Below are positions 11,261 through 22,950 of a DNA stretch of 64,000 nt, in pieces; the first letter of the stretch is position 1, and the number at the start of each line of letters is the position of its first letter. The translations under genes and the position numbers were made by a program. The stretch is from Poa pratensis (Eukaryota; Streptophyta; Magnoliopsida; Poales; Poaceae), in contig CAMZMU010000063.1 in assembly GCA_947311845.1 (NCBI GenBank), positions 57,734,902-57,798,901 on the forward strand. Direction: 5' to 3'. The notes under the pieces are model-generated. The model ran no database searches, was not told the origin of the DNA, and was given only the letters and a program-made list of their open reading frames with translations.

Positions 11261-12440
11261 AGCTTGCAGTGTGCTCAATTTGAAGGATAGTTTCCCTAGG
11301 CTTTACAATCTTTCGCACAGTAAGAAAATTTCTGTAAGCAGAGTTTTAAGTGAAGGGTGGGGTGTGCTCAATTTTAGGAGAAATCTGTGGGGCGACTCAG
11401 CTGAAATGTGGTCTAAATTAAAGGAGTTGTGTGTGGGAGTGCGATTAAGAGAAGGAGTAGAGGATAGATGTAGATGGAATCTCACTGCTTCGGGTCAATT
11501 TACTGTTAGGTCTTTATATGTTGCACTTAAAGCTTCACAAGTAAAAGTTCCTTATAGGAAAGTTTGGTTTCTGAAAACACCTCTAAAAGTAAAAGTATTT
11601 CTCTGGTTGGCTTTTAGGAAAATCATTTTAACTAAGGATGTCCTGTTAGCTAGAGGATGGAAGGGGTCAGAAAAGTGCTTGTTTTGCTCTAATAGAGAAA
11701 CGATAGATCATCTGTTCTTTAGTTGCTCGGTTGCTAGATATCTTTGGGGTGTAATTAGGTGTGCTTTCAACTTGAAGACTGTTCCTGTTAGTTTTGGTGA
11801 TTTACCTAGCTGGTTAGAGACCTTTGCTGCTGCTGATAGGTTCCTGGTATCGACAGGAGTCGTTGCGTTAATTTGGGCAGTCTGGAAGACCCGGAATAAT
11901 GCCTGCTTTAACGGAGCGATCCTCCAGGATCCGACTAGTATAATCTTTCTTATGTCTCACTATATTTCCTATTGGGCTGGTTTGCAGAAAACAAACCTGC
12001 GAAGTATGCAACGCAGAGGAGCAAAGCTGCTAGTATTGGTGGCCACTGAATTTTATCATCGAAAACAAGGTTGGGGGCCGCTGGTAATGCGGTTAACTGA
12101 AGCCTGAGAAAAGCATCTCGGTGCTGGGAATACCCTGTGTGAAGTCGTTGTATGAGAACTTCAGTCTTATGTAGTGTTATGGTGTAAGACGTTGGGCTGT
12201 CTGTTATGTTGGCTGAATTTAGTAGTGCTTATGTTCCGAGCCAGAGAGGCTGGTTTTTCTAGTGATTAGAAGTAGTGAAGAACAGTAGTGGTGGTGTGGA
12301 TTGTTCAATCCCATCAGGGGATGTGCTTGTTCCCCTGGGGTGAGAGCTGGAATTGAGCTACATTTGTTGTCTTATCAGTTTTCAATAAAATTTGAAAATT
12401 GGGGCCTCGGCCCTCCCTTTCAAAAAAGCTTGCAGTGTGC
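11261..12440 (+). mobile_element. 5'-truncated L1-type LINE insertion with 14 bp TSD
   Basis: The direct repeat AGCTTGCAGTGTGC occurs at 11261-11274 and 12427-12440 and brackets the element (11275-12426). The element carries the C-terminal end of ORF2, about 300 bases of 3' UTR with an AATAAA signal near 12385, and a short A tail. Truncation at the 5' end with a long TSD and A tail is the signature of target-primed reverse transcription. Confidence 0.9.
11275..12107 (+). pseudogene. LINE ORF2 C-terminus (zf-RVT domain), 5' truncated
   Basis: The open frame runs through from host sequence at 11190, but only residues from about 11275 on belong to the LINE; the apparent Met at 11190 is in flanking DNA. 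The protein shows the reverse transcriptase zinc-binding region: a W-x-P-x-K-x-FLWLA motif (LKTPLKVKVFLWLAFRK), then CLFCSNRETIDHLFFSC with the C-x2-C...H...C ligands. A WAVWKTRNNACFNG motif typical of the ORF2 end follows. About 277 residues remain of a protein that is normally over 1,200 residues long. The endonuclease and reverse transcriptase domains are absent, so it cannot move by itself. The fragment has no internal stop, so the insertion is not very old. Confidence 0.85.
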
Positions 12441-13640
12441 AACTGGAGTGGTAGTAGATGCATATGCAGTGCAGTGCATGATCGTCTGGCCATGTGTTGC
12501 GCATGTGAGACGGTCGATTTCGCCCATTAAAAGATCCTTGATTTGCGATGACTTAAGTAATGGCCGGGGCGGTCGATCCATTACTTAATAATCGTATATA
12601 CAGTATAACGGAGGAAAGGTAGATGCAGCAAAACCTGGCGTTTCTCAGCAGGAAAGAACAAAGGAAAAGTAATTTAAACATGTTCGCCACTGGTGGTAGA
12701 ATACTTGGAATTGGATCGGACTATATATTACGGGAACCGGTAATTGGCGTGCTCGGGTTCTCTACCTAACCTAGCAGTTTATTTGCTTGGTGTGTTTGTT
12801 TAACTTGGCAACGATGAGCACAAGGAGACAAGAGAATATTGCGCTCAGGGTTGGAACTTTCTCTCCTTCCCTCTCTTTTGTTTCTTCTTCATTCATGCCT
12901 CTCCCCTCGCCGGACTCTGCTACTAGACCTTTATTGTAACCTAGGATAACGTGGGGCTCCTACCAAACCGAGCAAGATATGACTACAGTTCAGTGCTTTT
13001 CCTAGTTAAATTGTACTCCATAAGCTGCAGGTAGTTTAAAGCCCCAGTTGTCATTCCAGAGATTTCTTCCTCCATCTTCTGAAGATCGTTTCACAGTGAC
13101 AGCATACCAGCAGCGAGGTCAGAGTTTTCCCTCCTCCTACTGGAGAGTGAGGTCGTAACACACACACTACCACAATAATTCTTCTTTCGCTTACTGCCAA
13201 GCTCGCTGTGAAATCATTTGGGGGGAGAAATTAGGCACGCTTCGTTTTGATTTTTGTTTGTTCGCCGTTCACTATTTCACCGGACCATAAAACGACTTCC
13301 AAACGGCCAGCAGCCCACATCAGGCCACCACATATAAGCATCAACAAAATAATTGCAAACACATGGAATTCATAAATTTCTACTAAGTCCATACTAGTTA
13401 ACAGTAAACGTGAGCCCGCCACACATTGATCTGTCAACACCCATGTATGCTTACTCAACTTGTAGGTATGTATTCAGCACAATCAACCTTTCTTTTTTAG
13501 GGAAGGACATCAATCATCAACTAGTAGTATCTTTTCTTGATTGTAGAGAATGGAAGCACACTGGTTTCATGGCCGAGTCAAACACAACCAAGAATAAGTA
13601 ACATTTCCAATAGAGTACTACGACTAGTTTTTCCCGTTAC
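12441..13640. other. No gene recognised; probable 3' flank of the ERF gene
   Basis: No domain-bearing ORF. The stretch next to 13690 is likely to include the 3' UTR of the ERF gene, which is transcribed leftwards; the polyadenylation site was not identified. Confidence 0.5.
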
Positions 13641-13698
13641 TATACTGCTAGTTTTTTTTTCCGATTAACTACCAGGGCAATTTGAACGGTAAGAAACG

Positions 13699-14508
13699 CT
13701 ACTCGGACCACAAGAGCGACTCGCTGAGCCCGACGCAGCAGCCGCCGTCGTACTCCTCGGCCGCCAGCGCTACCGGCCACACCGGTGACCACAGGAGCCC
13801 GTCCCTGAGGTCCAGGAGAAGGTCGGGGAGGTCGAACAGCGCATTGTCCTCGCCGCTCACGCTGTCCGCGCGCACCGCGTCCACAGCTTCCTCGACGGGG
13901 GATGACGACTCGGGCGTCTCGGCCTGATCGCACTGCACGGCGGCACCGGCGGCAGCCTTGGCGGCAGCGGCCTGGATGTCGGCGGGCGACGTGGAGTCCG
14001 GGCGGGGCAGCTCGTGCGCGAGCTCCGGGAAGTTGAGGTGCGCGTTACGGCCCTTGATGGCCAGCGCGGCCACGTCGTGGGCGCGCGCCGCCATCTCCGC
14101 GGTGGGGAAGGTGCCGAGCCAGATGCGGGACTTCTTGCGCGGCTCGCGGATCTCGGACACCCACTTGCCCCAGCTCCGGCGCCGCACGCCGCGGTACGAC
14201 GGGTGCTTGAAGCCGCTCTTCGACACGGCGCCGGTGCCGGTGCCGGGGCCGTCCGGAACCGCCTCGCCGCTCGCGGCGTCGTTGTCGTCCTCGGTGGTGC
14301 AGCAGCTGCTCTCCTCGCCTTGGGCGCCATTGGTGGCCGCGGCCGGCGAAGCGGCTCTCTTGCGTTTCTTTGGGTGTTTGGGCTTGGAGCTTTTGGGAAT
14401 CTCATGCACGATGTTCGCGAGGGAGGTGAAGGAGGACGAAGAGCACAGTGTCGAAGATGAGACGGAGGAGGAAGAAGTGGTGGGTGCGTGGCTTGCGTCT
14501 GCCTCCAT
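13699..14508 (-). CDS. AP2/ERF transcription factor, DREB A-4 / TINY-like
   Basis: A single-exon gene of 269 residues, the usual size for this group, starting at ATG 14508-14506 and ending with TAG at 13701-13699. It should be a nuclear DNA-binding activator of the DREB branch, which binds DRE/CRT (and in TINY proteins also GCC-box) elements in stress and growth control. One AP2 domain spans about residues 105-161 ([19 protein letters not shown] to AHLNFPE). It has the WLG motif and the Val in KWV that marks DREB proteins. A basic nuclear localisation stretch KHPKKRKR is at 44-51. The N-terminus is Ser-rich, the C-terminal third acidic and Leu-rich. The [13 protein letters not shown] stretch is very close to TINY. 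The frame is complete with no lesion. A MULE sits at its TATA box, so its expression may be altered. Open frames on the opposite strand are composition shadows. Confidence 0.93.
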   Translation of the reverse strand: MEADASHAPTTSSSSVSSSTLCSSSSFTSLANIVHEIPKSSKPKHPKKRKRAASPAAATNGAQGEESSCCTTEDDNDAASGEAVPDGPGTGTGAVSKSGFKHPSYRGVRRRSWGKWVSEIREPRKKSRIWLGTFPTAEMAARAHDVAALAIKGRNAHLNFPELAHELPRPDSTSPADIQAAAAKAAAGAAVQCDQAETPESSSPVEEAVDAVRADSVSGEDNALFDLPDLLLDLRDGLLWSPVWPVALAAEEYDGGCCVGLSESLLWSE

Positions 14509-14578
14509 GGCTTGGTTGGAGGGATCTCTAGGCCTGTAGGCTGAACTGTGGGGAGTAGAGACTAGAGAGTGCCTTGGT

Positions 14579-14590
14579 CTATATATATAG
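14579..14590 (-). promoter_or_regulatory. TATA box of the ERF gene
   Basis: CTATATATATAG lies about 70 bases upstream of the ERF ATG, a sensible distance for a plant core promoter. Its distal nine bases (14582-14590, TATATATAG) are also the left target-site copy of MULE-1. The core element therefore survived, but everything upstream of it is now transposon. Confidence 0.65.
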
Positions 14591-17500
14591 CTAATTTTTT
14601 TTTAATAATACATTTTTTTAATTAAATTCAAAAAATATTACGCAAAATAACGAAATGCAAAAATAATACGGCCTCGGCCCAGCTTGGGCCGATAAGGGCC
14701 CGTCGGCCAGGCTTGGGCCGATTGGCCTATCGGCTTTGTTCAAGACGACCAGATCGCATGGTGGGCCAGGCCTGCGCCCGACAGGCCGTGATGCGGCACT
14801 AATCGGCCAGAACTCAGCCGACCACCTGTCGGCCAGGGCTGGGCCGACAGGACGCTGGATAAGACCAGCCCTGCCCACATCTTCCTCCTCGCGTCCTCTC
14901 TCTCCTTTTCTTCTTCCTCTCGAAACCAGCAGCTCCTTACTGCGTTTCAGCGGCGATCTGTCCATCCAGCCACCAAATCTTCCTCTAGAAGTGTTAGAGA
15001 GTTAAGGCAGCTCAGATCTACAGATGTGTTGGATTATTGTGTGATTTCGTGTTGTTTGGTTGGAGCAATGGTGGAGTTTAGGTGGAGGTTGCTGTAGGGT
15101 GGTGGATGGTGCAGCGTGGTGGTGGTGCAGCGGTGTTGCATTGGCGGTGGTGGTGACGTTGCTGGTCCATTGAATCGGCACGCTTCAAGGGTATGCGTTT
15201 ATTTTGCTAGTAATATTAAGTATATAGTTGTTCCCGGTTGTAACAGTAAATTGGTGTCACATTTTTAGGTTGTTGAGATGAGTAATTTAGTGAAATGTTT
15301 GTTTTTCTACGGTCCTGGCGAAGTTGTAGTAAATGAGCATGGAGCTGATTTGGGTGAGTTTCGATGGTCAGAGTTGGAACTGAGTGACCCACAAACATGG
15401 TCTATAAGTCAGCTGAAAGATTGGTTGGCAGCGTGTTTAGGGCTTCCTGAAACAGACACCGTCGGTGTGCATGCACTGTGGACGAAGACAAGGTCCCCGG
15501 TGTTTTTTTATTTGAGGCCGATAGAACGGACCTCTCAGATGGTGCGATGGTTGCAAGGCTGCGCAAGCAGGGGATGTACCCCTCATGCCTTACTGATACC
15601 TGTCGCGAAGGAGGTGATTGCGCCTGAAGGCGAGGGAGGGCACGATCCTGGCCAGAGTAGTCAGGAGATGCAATTTTCTGGACATGATTATAATCAGGGA
15701 GATGTTGGAGGTGGTGGTTATGACTATGGCCAAAATAGTCAGACAGAGCAGATGGAAGAGGAAGATGTTGGAGGTGGTAGTTATGAATCTGGCCAAAATA
15801 GTCAGACAGAGCATATGGAAGAGGGAGATGAAGATGCTGCTGAGGCAGCAGCAGACGATGTATTCCAAGAAATGATGGAAGAGGAAGACGAAGATGGTGG
15901 TAGTGCTTATGGGTATGATTCCGACGAGTCGGATGACGAACATGTGGTGCCAAATCCTGCGTCATGGAGTCATGATTTCTCGTCGTCAATGACAGTGAAC
16001 GATGGTCATGATTCTGCCTGGGAATACCATCAGAACCAGGTTTCTGCGGGTGCTCTATATACCGACAAGCAACATTTGCAAGATGCAATCATTAAGTGGG
16101 CAATGTCGACTTGCAAGACATTCAAAACCAAGGTGTCGAGTAAAAAATATCTGACAATGGAATGTGAGGTAGCAGGGTGTCCTGGAAGGGTGCACGGTTA
16201 TCGTCCTCACTTCGGCATAAACTGGAAAGTGAGCGACGTAGTACAGCACACATGTAGAATTGAGAGTATTCCTCAAGATCATCGTAACATTTCGTCGACG
16301 CTTATAGCTCGGTTGCTGTACTCAGAAATAGTACAGGGCAAAGCTATGGAAGCGAAGGCTATTATACATAAGGTGTTCACCAGGTTCAAGTACAAAATAT
16401 CTTATGGCAAAGCTTGGAGGGCTAAGCAGATGGCACTTGAGAAAAGATTCGGATCGTTCCTAGACTCATATGACTCAGTTGTTCGGCTCCTCTACACATT
16501 GCAGGCCCGTAATCCAGGCACATATGTTGACGTCAAACACTTTTGGATGGCAGAGTTTCCAAACGTAAAGGTGCTGCATCGTGTGTTCTTCTCTTTCGGT
16601 GTATGCATAGAAGCTTTCACTCACTGTCGACCAGTTATCTGTGTTGATGGTACATTTCTTACTGGCAAGTATAGGGGACAAATCTTGACTGCCATTGGTC
16701 AGGATGGCAACAATCAGATCGTGCCACTTGCATTTGCTTTTGTGGAGAGCGAGAACACTGAAAGTTGGACTTGGTTCTTCAGGCAGCTTAAAATAGCAGT
16801 AGTAAAAGATAAGCCGAACGTGTGCATCCTTCATGACCGCCATGCTGGTATACTGAACGCCGTCAAGGCACTCACAAACCCTGTGGCCGCGGAACAAACG
16901 CCATGGCTAGACCTGCAGAGTCGTTGGTGCATGCGCCATTTGGGGGCCAATTTTTTCTCACAGTTCCGAGATAAGGCTTTGATGAATCTATTCAAAAAAC
17001 TGTGCAAGCAGAACCAATTCTGGAAATACACATTCGTACGTGGTAAGCTTGATGACTTCACTAACCAGCATGTTAGGCAGAGGAGAGCTGCAAGAAATGT
17101 TGCAGTAGCAGCACATGTGCAACTTGTGGCGCAACAGCTAGCAACCGGACCTCCACCAGCTGAGGATGTACCTGTTGGGCTTTGTGACTTGCCAGGATTT
17201 GATCCGCCTGGTGTTAGGAGAAAGACTGGGAGGTTGATCAAAAACTTTCAGCAGTGGATAGAGCACGAGCCTCTTGAGAGGTGGTCTTTGCTGCACGACA
17301 CTTATGGAGCCAGGTACGGTGTTATGACTACCAACCTTGCTGAAACATACAACTTCGTTCTTAGAGGAAATAGGGCATTGCCACTTACAGCCATTGTGGA
17401 GGGTATTTTTGAGGGCACAGTCAAGTACTTCAGAGAAAGACGCCAGAAAGCTCACATGCATATCGTTAACAACCCAAACACACCTTTTTGTGAGAAGATT

Positions 17501-18555
17501 ACGGAGTACATGGATAGGAAGATGGCAAAAGCTCGTACTCATGCTGTGCAGGCCATAGGAAATCAAGAAAGGAGGTTCGAGGTACGCTTACCTTCTGACA
17601 AGTTTGGTTGCGGAAATCAGCTCAGAACGCATGAGGTGAGAATTGGAAATGAAGCCCGACCAACATGTGACTGCACATGCAATAAACCAAAATTGCTTCA
17701 CCTGCCCTGCTCCCATGTATTGGCTGCGTGTGGGCAACTCGGACTATCAGCCATCTCGTTCGTTTCACCATATTATTTGAACGAGTCTGTTCTTAATACC
17801 TGGACCGGTGAAATGGTGGGATTTCGAGCTGTGGGTAATTTTAACACGGTTGACCCTAATGAAAGGCAGTACATCCCCGACCCAAGGCTACTGCGTCCTG
17901 GTAGAGGTAGACGACCGTGCAAGCGTATCAGAAATGGTATGGATGAATCTGAAGCCGGAGGCCCGACAGTGCAATGTTTCTTGTGCAATGATTTTGGTCA
18001 CAGGGACACTGCTTGTACAAAATTCCCACCTACGAATGCTGCTCCGGCAACTAGAGCAGCTGCTCCACGTGGACGAGGCAGCCGAGGACCAAGAGGAAGG
18101 GGAAGAAACTAGGATGTTTTAAATTTGGACTGTACTTTTATTTGTAATAATGTGGATCAATGTTTTAAAATTGGACTATGTTTTTATCTGTAATATGTGT
18201 GGATCAGTGTTTGTAGACTATGTTTTATATGTGTGCATCAGTGATTTAAATTTGGAGTTTGATTTCATCTGTAATTTGTCTGCATTTGTGGCTAAAAAAG
18301 AGGAGGGAGAGGTGAAAAAAAAAGCAAGAGCCAGTCGGCCCAGCTTGGGCCAACAGCTTCCTGTCGGCCCAGCTCTGGCCGACAGGTTTCGCTGACACGA
18401 GCAGGGCGGCCGACGGGCCCTTATCGGCCCAAGCCTGGCCGACGGGCCCTTATCGGCCCAAGCTGGGCCGAGGCCGTATTATTTTTGCCATTTCGTTATT
18501 TTGCGTAATATTTTTTGAATTTAATTTAAAAAATGTATTATTAAAAAAAAATTAG
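14591..18555 (+). mobile_element. Mutator-like element MULE-1, apparently intact
   Basis: The element is 3,965 bp. Terminal inverted repeats lie at 14591-14722 and 18423-18555; they start CTAATTTTTTTTT and differ by one substitution and one single-base indel over about 132 bp. The target-site copies are TATATATAG (14582-14590) and CATATATAG (18556-18564), 8 of 9 identical. Inside the TIRs, both ends are rich in GGCCGA/TCGGCC repeats (about 14670-14860 and 18330-18480), candidate transposase sites. It encodes one uninterrupted transposase. With near-identical ends and an open ORF it is young and could be autonomous. Confidence 0.93.
15278..18112 (+). CDS. MULE transposase (MURA type), 944 residues
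   Basis: This enzyme should cut and join the TIRs of MULE-1 and related elements. Translation starts at ATG 15278; a plausible 5' UTR intron runs from about 15190 (GTATG) to just before the start (TTTTAG). An acidic, Glu/Asp/Ser-rich linker with internal repeats covers about residues 110-230. A MuDR-type DNA-binding region follows at about 255-395. The catalytic DDE core has Asp457 in CVDGTFLTG, Asp520 in LHDRHAG and Glu689 in TNLAETYN. A SWIM zinc finger begins at Cys797 (CDCTC...CSH). A CCHC zinc knuckle, CFLCNDFGHRDTAC, begins at Cys900, and the C-terminal tail is Arg/Gly-rich. All expected parts are present and there is no stop or frameshift. The short ORFs on the other strand are shadows. 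Confidence 0.93.
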   Translation: MSNLVKCLFFYGPGEVVVNEHGADLGEFRWSELELSDPQTWSISQLKDWLAACLGLPETDTVGVHALWTKTRSPVFFYLRPIERTSQMVRWLQGCASRGCTPHALLIPVAKEVIAPEGEGGHDPGQSSQEMQFSGHDYNQGDVGGGGYDYGQNSQTEQMEEEDVGGGSYESGQNSQTEHMEEGDEDAAEAAADDVFQEMMEEEDEDGGSAYGYDSDESDDEHVVPNPASWSHDFSSSMTVNDGHDSAWEYHQNQVSAGALYTDKQHLQDAIIKWAMSTCKTFKTKVSSKKYLTMECEVAGCPGRVHGYRPHFGINWKVSDVVQHTCRIESIPQDHRNISSTLIARLLYSEIVQGKAMEAKAIIHKVFTRFKYKISYGKAWRAKQMALEKRFGSFLDSYDSVVRLLYTLQARNPGTYVDVKHFWMAEFPNVKVLHRVFFSFGVCIEAFTHCRPVICVDGTFLTGKYRGQILTAIGQDGNNQIVPLAFAFVESENTESWTWFFRQLKIAVVKDKPNVCILHDRHAGILNAVKALTNPVAAEQTPWLDLQSRWCMRHLGANFFSQFRDKALMNLFKKLCKQNQFWKYTFVRGKLDDFTNQHVRQRRAARNVAVAAHVQLVAQQLATGPPPAEDVPVGLCDLPGFDPPGVRRKTGRLIKNFQQWIEHEPLERWSLLHDTYGARYGVMTTNLAETYNFVLRGNRALPLTAIVEGIFEGTVKYFRERRQKAHMHIVNNPNTPFCEKITEYMDRKMAKARTHAVQAIGNQERRFEVRLPSDKFGCGNQLRTHEVRIGNEARPTCDCTCNKPKLLHLPCSHVLAACGQLGLSAISFVSPYYLNESVLNTWTGEMVGFRAVGNFNTVDPNERQYIPDPRLLRPGRGRRPCKRIRNGMDESEAGGPTVQCFLCNDFGHRDTACTKFPPTNAAPATRAAAPRGRGSRGPRGRGRN

Positions 18556-18564
18556 CATATATAG

Positions 18565-21500
18565 GGGTAGCTTACTTCTTGGCCTCTGCTTTGGGGGCGG
18601 GGGGCATGGGCGTGAGTGCTAAAGCATTTTGTGTTAACTTTCTCTAAGATAATTGTGCATGATATGATCATCTTTTTTTTGAACCATGATGTGATCATCT
18701 AGATTGAAAGTTTCCGAACAGTATTAAATCATGCTTTCAACCAACGTGTTACTATCTGATATTTATCATTTTGCCTCAGTTACAAAATCCTTTTTTTTGT
18801 GTGTGGACCAAACAAGACTCACTTCGTCGATTTCCATTAGACAAACCGCGGGTGCTTTACAGAAGTGTCGAACAGAAAGCAAACTATAACGGAAAACAAA
18901 TCATCGTATGCATCAATCTAGAGTTTACACAATTAACTACTTATTACAAAACCTTTCTACTCTAGCAATTATGAACATTTGAAACACAACTCACGAAGAT
19001 TGCAAAATCTCCAGGAGACCTCCTCCTGATCATCTACATCGAAGTCATGTAACGACATCATTTCATAAATTTTACGGTACCCGATGCCCATCCATGATCC
19101 ATTGAGTATGCTACTCCACGTTGTCTTCAAGGTTTTTTCCGTATTGGCTTCTGCAATATTTTCGCTGCATTAATCATGTTACATAGTCGGTAAATAACAT
19201 TTGCAAGATCATCTAGAAATCGATGCTTAAAGCGTGCGCTATTTCTCATTTTCCAGATCTAGCTCCCCTATGAAGGAGAAATCCCGCAATTGCCAAAAAA
19301 AATAATAGAATTTTTTAAATAAAAAAATTAAAAAAATCAACATAATTCACACCGATTTAATGGAGCATAGAAAGTCTTCATGATGATCTTTCATCTAAAT
19401 GAAATTTAGTTACAGTTGAAATACAACCGAAATAATTGCGGACTACTTAACACTTTCGTTTTTTAGATCAAGAGGGGCCCTCTCAGGGGGAGCCCCAGCT
19501 CCATTTCATCAATGAAACCAGAAGTTTTTACGACTATTGCTCAAATTAGGCTAGAGCAGGAGAGCTAAAAGTTCGCATTAACACCTTCGATATCACTTTT
19601 GTCTCTGAAAAATCTGACAGGAGTGAGAAACCGACTATAATTAATTTGGTGGCTAGCGGGGTGGTTGTGGCCAGTCCATCGGGGATGAAACCCTTATTTG
19701 AACTCCTAGCGTGTCTTACCCATGTAGATTATGTTGCAATCTTTAATTTGATGTTGTGCGAGCATGTGCGTGTTTGTGTCAATGTTGTACCAGTCGTTTG
19801 TAACGAAATAGAAAGATAACCTATTCACTAGGGAAAATAAAAACTCACAACAAAATTAAAGTTATGCATTATTATAGAATGTCGAAATATATTGGAAATT
19901 GTTCTCCATTGTCATACTTTTGAGTTTTGAGTGAATTGATCGGTGCATAATTTTGATATGGTACGAGTGCCAAGAGATCTGTAGTGAAAAACCCTACCAA
20001 TACACTACTAACAAAAAAAATGCGGCCTACATCGATCCCATGTCTGAGATATGTTGTGTTGACTACACCATCCATCAGTTTGGATTTTTAGGTGAACTCC
20101 AAACTTTTGGGTGAACCCATCGGTGGATGAATTCAATACGGATACACTATATTGTGGTGAAATAAGTCCATACGGTTGCCTTTAGAAATAGCGTAATTCT
20201 CAAAAGGGTGGCAGTGGAACTAACATTTGGCGATGCCACCGGGCTATGTGAATGAATTTGGCACGTGTACATATAGTTCGTGTTCTCATGAACGAGCATG
20301 TGACCATCTGTACCGTACCTAGGCAAGTCAGTCTTCTCTTTCAGCAAGGTCAGTTGGAGATAGAACACATAGATAGTCATTGCAAATAACCCATCTATGA
20401 TGTACCGGTTTATTTCGTTGGTAGATCCCTGTAGCTTAGCTCTTTAGATGATGGTCGTTACCACTAACTAACATAGGCAAGTCAGTCTTCTTCAGATGCT
20501 GAATGACAGTACAATCGTGGCTAGATTAATGATCACAAATAAACAACTCGAGAGCAGGTTAATTAACAAGATCTATGGGCGGTCGAAAGAGTTAGTCAAA
20601 TGCGGGCATAGTAATGCTTAAGAAACGGTTGATCCGGCTGTGCAGCTGTGGGGTGGCATATGCCTGTCAGGCACGCAGGCGTCGTCATATTGCCCGGGTA
20701 CCAAACGGTCCGGTCGACAGCCGCATTCCGGATGTCGACCTGGCCAAATCTCAACCAACATTTGGCCGGGAACCAGCGGCGCACGACTTTCAGGAACCAA
20801 AATTTGGGTTCGTTTTGTCCGGTTCTGCCTTTGACGCCGTCCCTGCGAAATGTCAACTCTGATATACCACGGAAAACAGAGAGTTGAGAGAAGGAAAAAG
20901 GAAAATGTTAGGCCATGGCACGCGTACCACGCGGCTGCGAAATTTAAGCTCTGATTGATTGATTCAATGTCTCGCTGTCCCTCTCTCCACGGCTCCATGA
21001 ATTAAACCCTCAAAGTTAGATCGTACGGTTGAGTAACTCCAAGAAACCATGGTGGCTGCAGGTGCGGATCGGCAGAGATCCAGGTAACAAGGGCTTCTTC
21101 TCCACCTAGTACATCGTCCTGGCGATGGAACGGACGAGGAGCTAAATGCCGTCACTAGTAGCGAGGAACCTGCGCCGAGATTTTAACCCCTTCATTTTAG
21201 TACGTCTTGTACCGTTGTACGACTGCCTAACGATTTCCCCTCCAAAGAAGAACACGGCGCACATGGCCATGGTACCTAGGAGCCCCAGGCCCCGGCCGGT
21301 TGCGGTACTTGCGCGGCGCAAATAGTGGTTTCAGAAGGTTCAGAGAGCTCGACTACAGTAACCTAATCTGACCCCGAGATTGATAGTCCGCTATGTTTAC
21401 CAATCCAACCGGCTGACAGGGAGGTCCCTCCGACCGGTTCGATTTACGTGGGGCTCGCTGTCAGCGATAATCCAGGGGCGTGCTTCAGTTCAGAGAGGCA

Positions 21501-22777
21501 AGGAGGACCTGGAGATGGAACTCCGTGCCGTGTAATCAACACAATCCATGGCGTTTAAGCAGAATTGCTCTTCGTGATGAGACTTTGACCCTGGGGACGC
21601 AGGCAGGAAGGAAGAAGAGAAATGTGCGCGCGCACTTCCCCACGAGCTGTGCGATGGAGAACCCACGTGAGACCGCTCCCTGCGGCGAGAGACAGTCCGT
21701 AGAATACATCCCCACTCAACTGAACACGTACTCCCGAGCTACGTCGTCGCTCTTCCCAAGCCAACGGACTCCGATCGAGCGCGCGTCGCGCTCGCGGTGA
21801 TCGAGTAGACCGCAAGCATCAGCCGACCAATGAAACCATGAACGGGGTGCGATCTTAGCTCCGATGAACCGCGTGGTACCTGCGGTTGCTTTGCGAGCGT
21901 CGTAGCTTGGAAGCTTGAGCATTCTTCTCAATTCTTCTTTGCTCTTGCTTCGTGGTCCTATCGGCGATCTCGACCGTTGGATCAGTGACTGAACAGCTAT
22001 TTGTGTACTGCTAGTAATACTCCGTTAGTTTTTTTTTTTGAAAATAATACTCCGTTAGTTGGCTAAACTACGAGCTTAACTGGCGCAATCAAAGGCACCA
22101 ACCGGGTAATAATGCATTTCGTCTAACAAAAAGGCACCGGCCGTCCGGCGGGTTTACACACGTACAGTACTCCGGCATTATAATGTACTCCGGCACGTAC
22201 GCATACACTTATCATACCTCACAGTACTGGAGAGCATCACATAGTTATCCACAGAAACTTCAACCCTCAAGGTGCATGTATCTTAATTACTCTTACAGTA
22301 CTGGAGTACTACTCGCCGTCAAGGTTGGAGTATAAAAATTAAGTGTATATAACTAACTTCTTCCGTATCACCGGTTCAAGAGCCCTCAACATATATCTCC
22401 AAATAAAGATGAAGCTCGAGCCTTCTTTCTTCACCAGCCTCGGTCGCCTGGTTAAATTTATGCAGCACTGGACAAGTCTATCACTCGTTTGTAATTAATG
22501 TGTCAAAGAGCCGTCAGTATTTCGATTAGTTAATTAATCTGACACTGAAAACTCGGTCCCTGCAGCTTAATTGCTAGCTAAAAAACTTGACCTGAGGTGG
22601 TCTTGCAGTTGCAGTCATGTACTAAAAGTATTAGTACTATGAACTTACTACTCTAGTACTGCTACTAGGACTTGACGCCGCGAGTGAACTTTTTAATTGA
22701 GACCTCAAGAACAGGGATGAATGGCACTGGCAGTTAACATACAATTGTTATGAGAGTCAGAAGTCACAGCAGCGAGG
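18565..22777. other. No gene recognised; displaced ERF upstream region then intergenic DNA
   Basis: The first few hundred bases next to MULE-1 are presumably the former upstream promoter of the ERF gene. The rest contains only short ORFs without domains. A stretch near 19905-19995 and another near 20070-20160 share pieces such as GGTGAA...TCGGTG and may be an old duplication. I found no element ends with confidence. Confidence 0.5.
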
Positions 22778-22782
22778 CCGGC

Positions 22783-22950
22783 TGTTGAACGTATTGTAAC
22801 CCTGTACGTATAGGGTATGGTGTAGTACACCGCCCCTATACGTACCCCTCTGTAATGCCACGGTACAGGCTGTTTGTACCCCCTATAAACATGAATCCGA
22901 TGTGCCTCCAACGAGGTACGACCGTTTCCGCTAAACCCTAAAACTCAATA
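22783..22950 (+). repeat. 5' LTR of the copia element
   Basis: 168 bp, starting TGTTGAACG and ending CTCAATA. It differs from the 3' LTR by four transitions and one single-base indel. The end is TA rather than the usual CA, and the flanking TSD supports this boundary. Confidence 0.93.

Noticed and set aside
13857..14539. Long ORFs overlapping the ERF gene in other frames and on the plus strand
   Set aside because: They are shadows of a GC-rich coding sequence and lack domains; the AP2 domain is only in the minus-strand frame 14508-13699.
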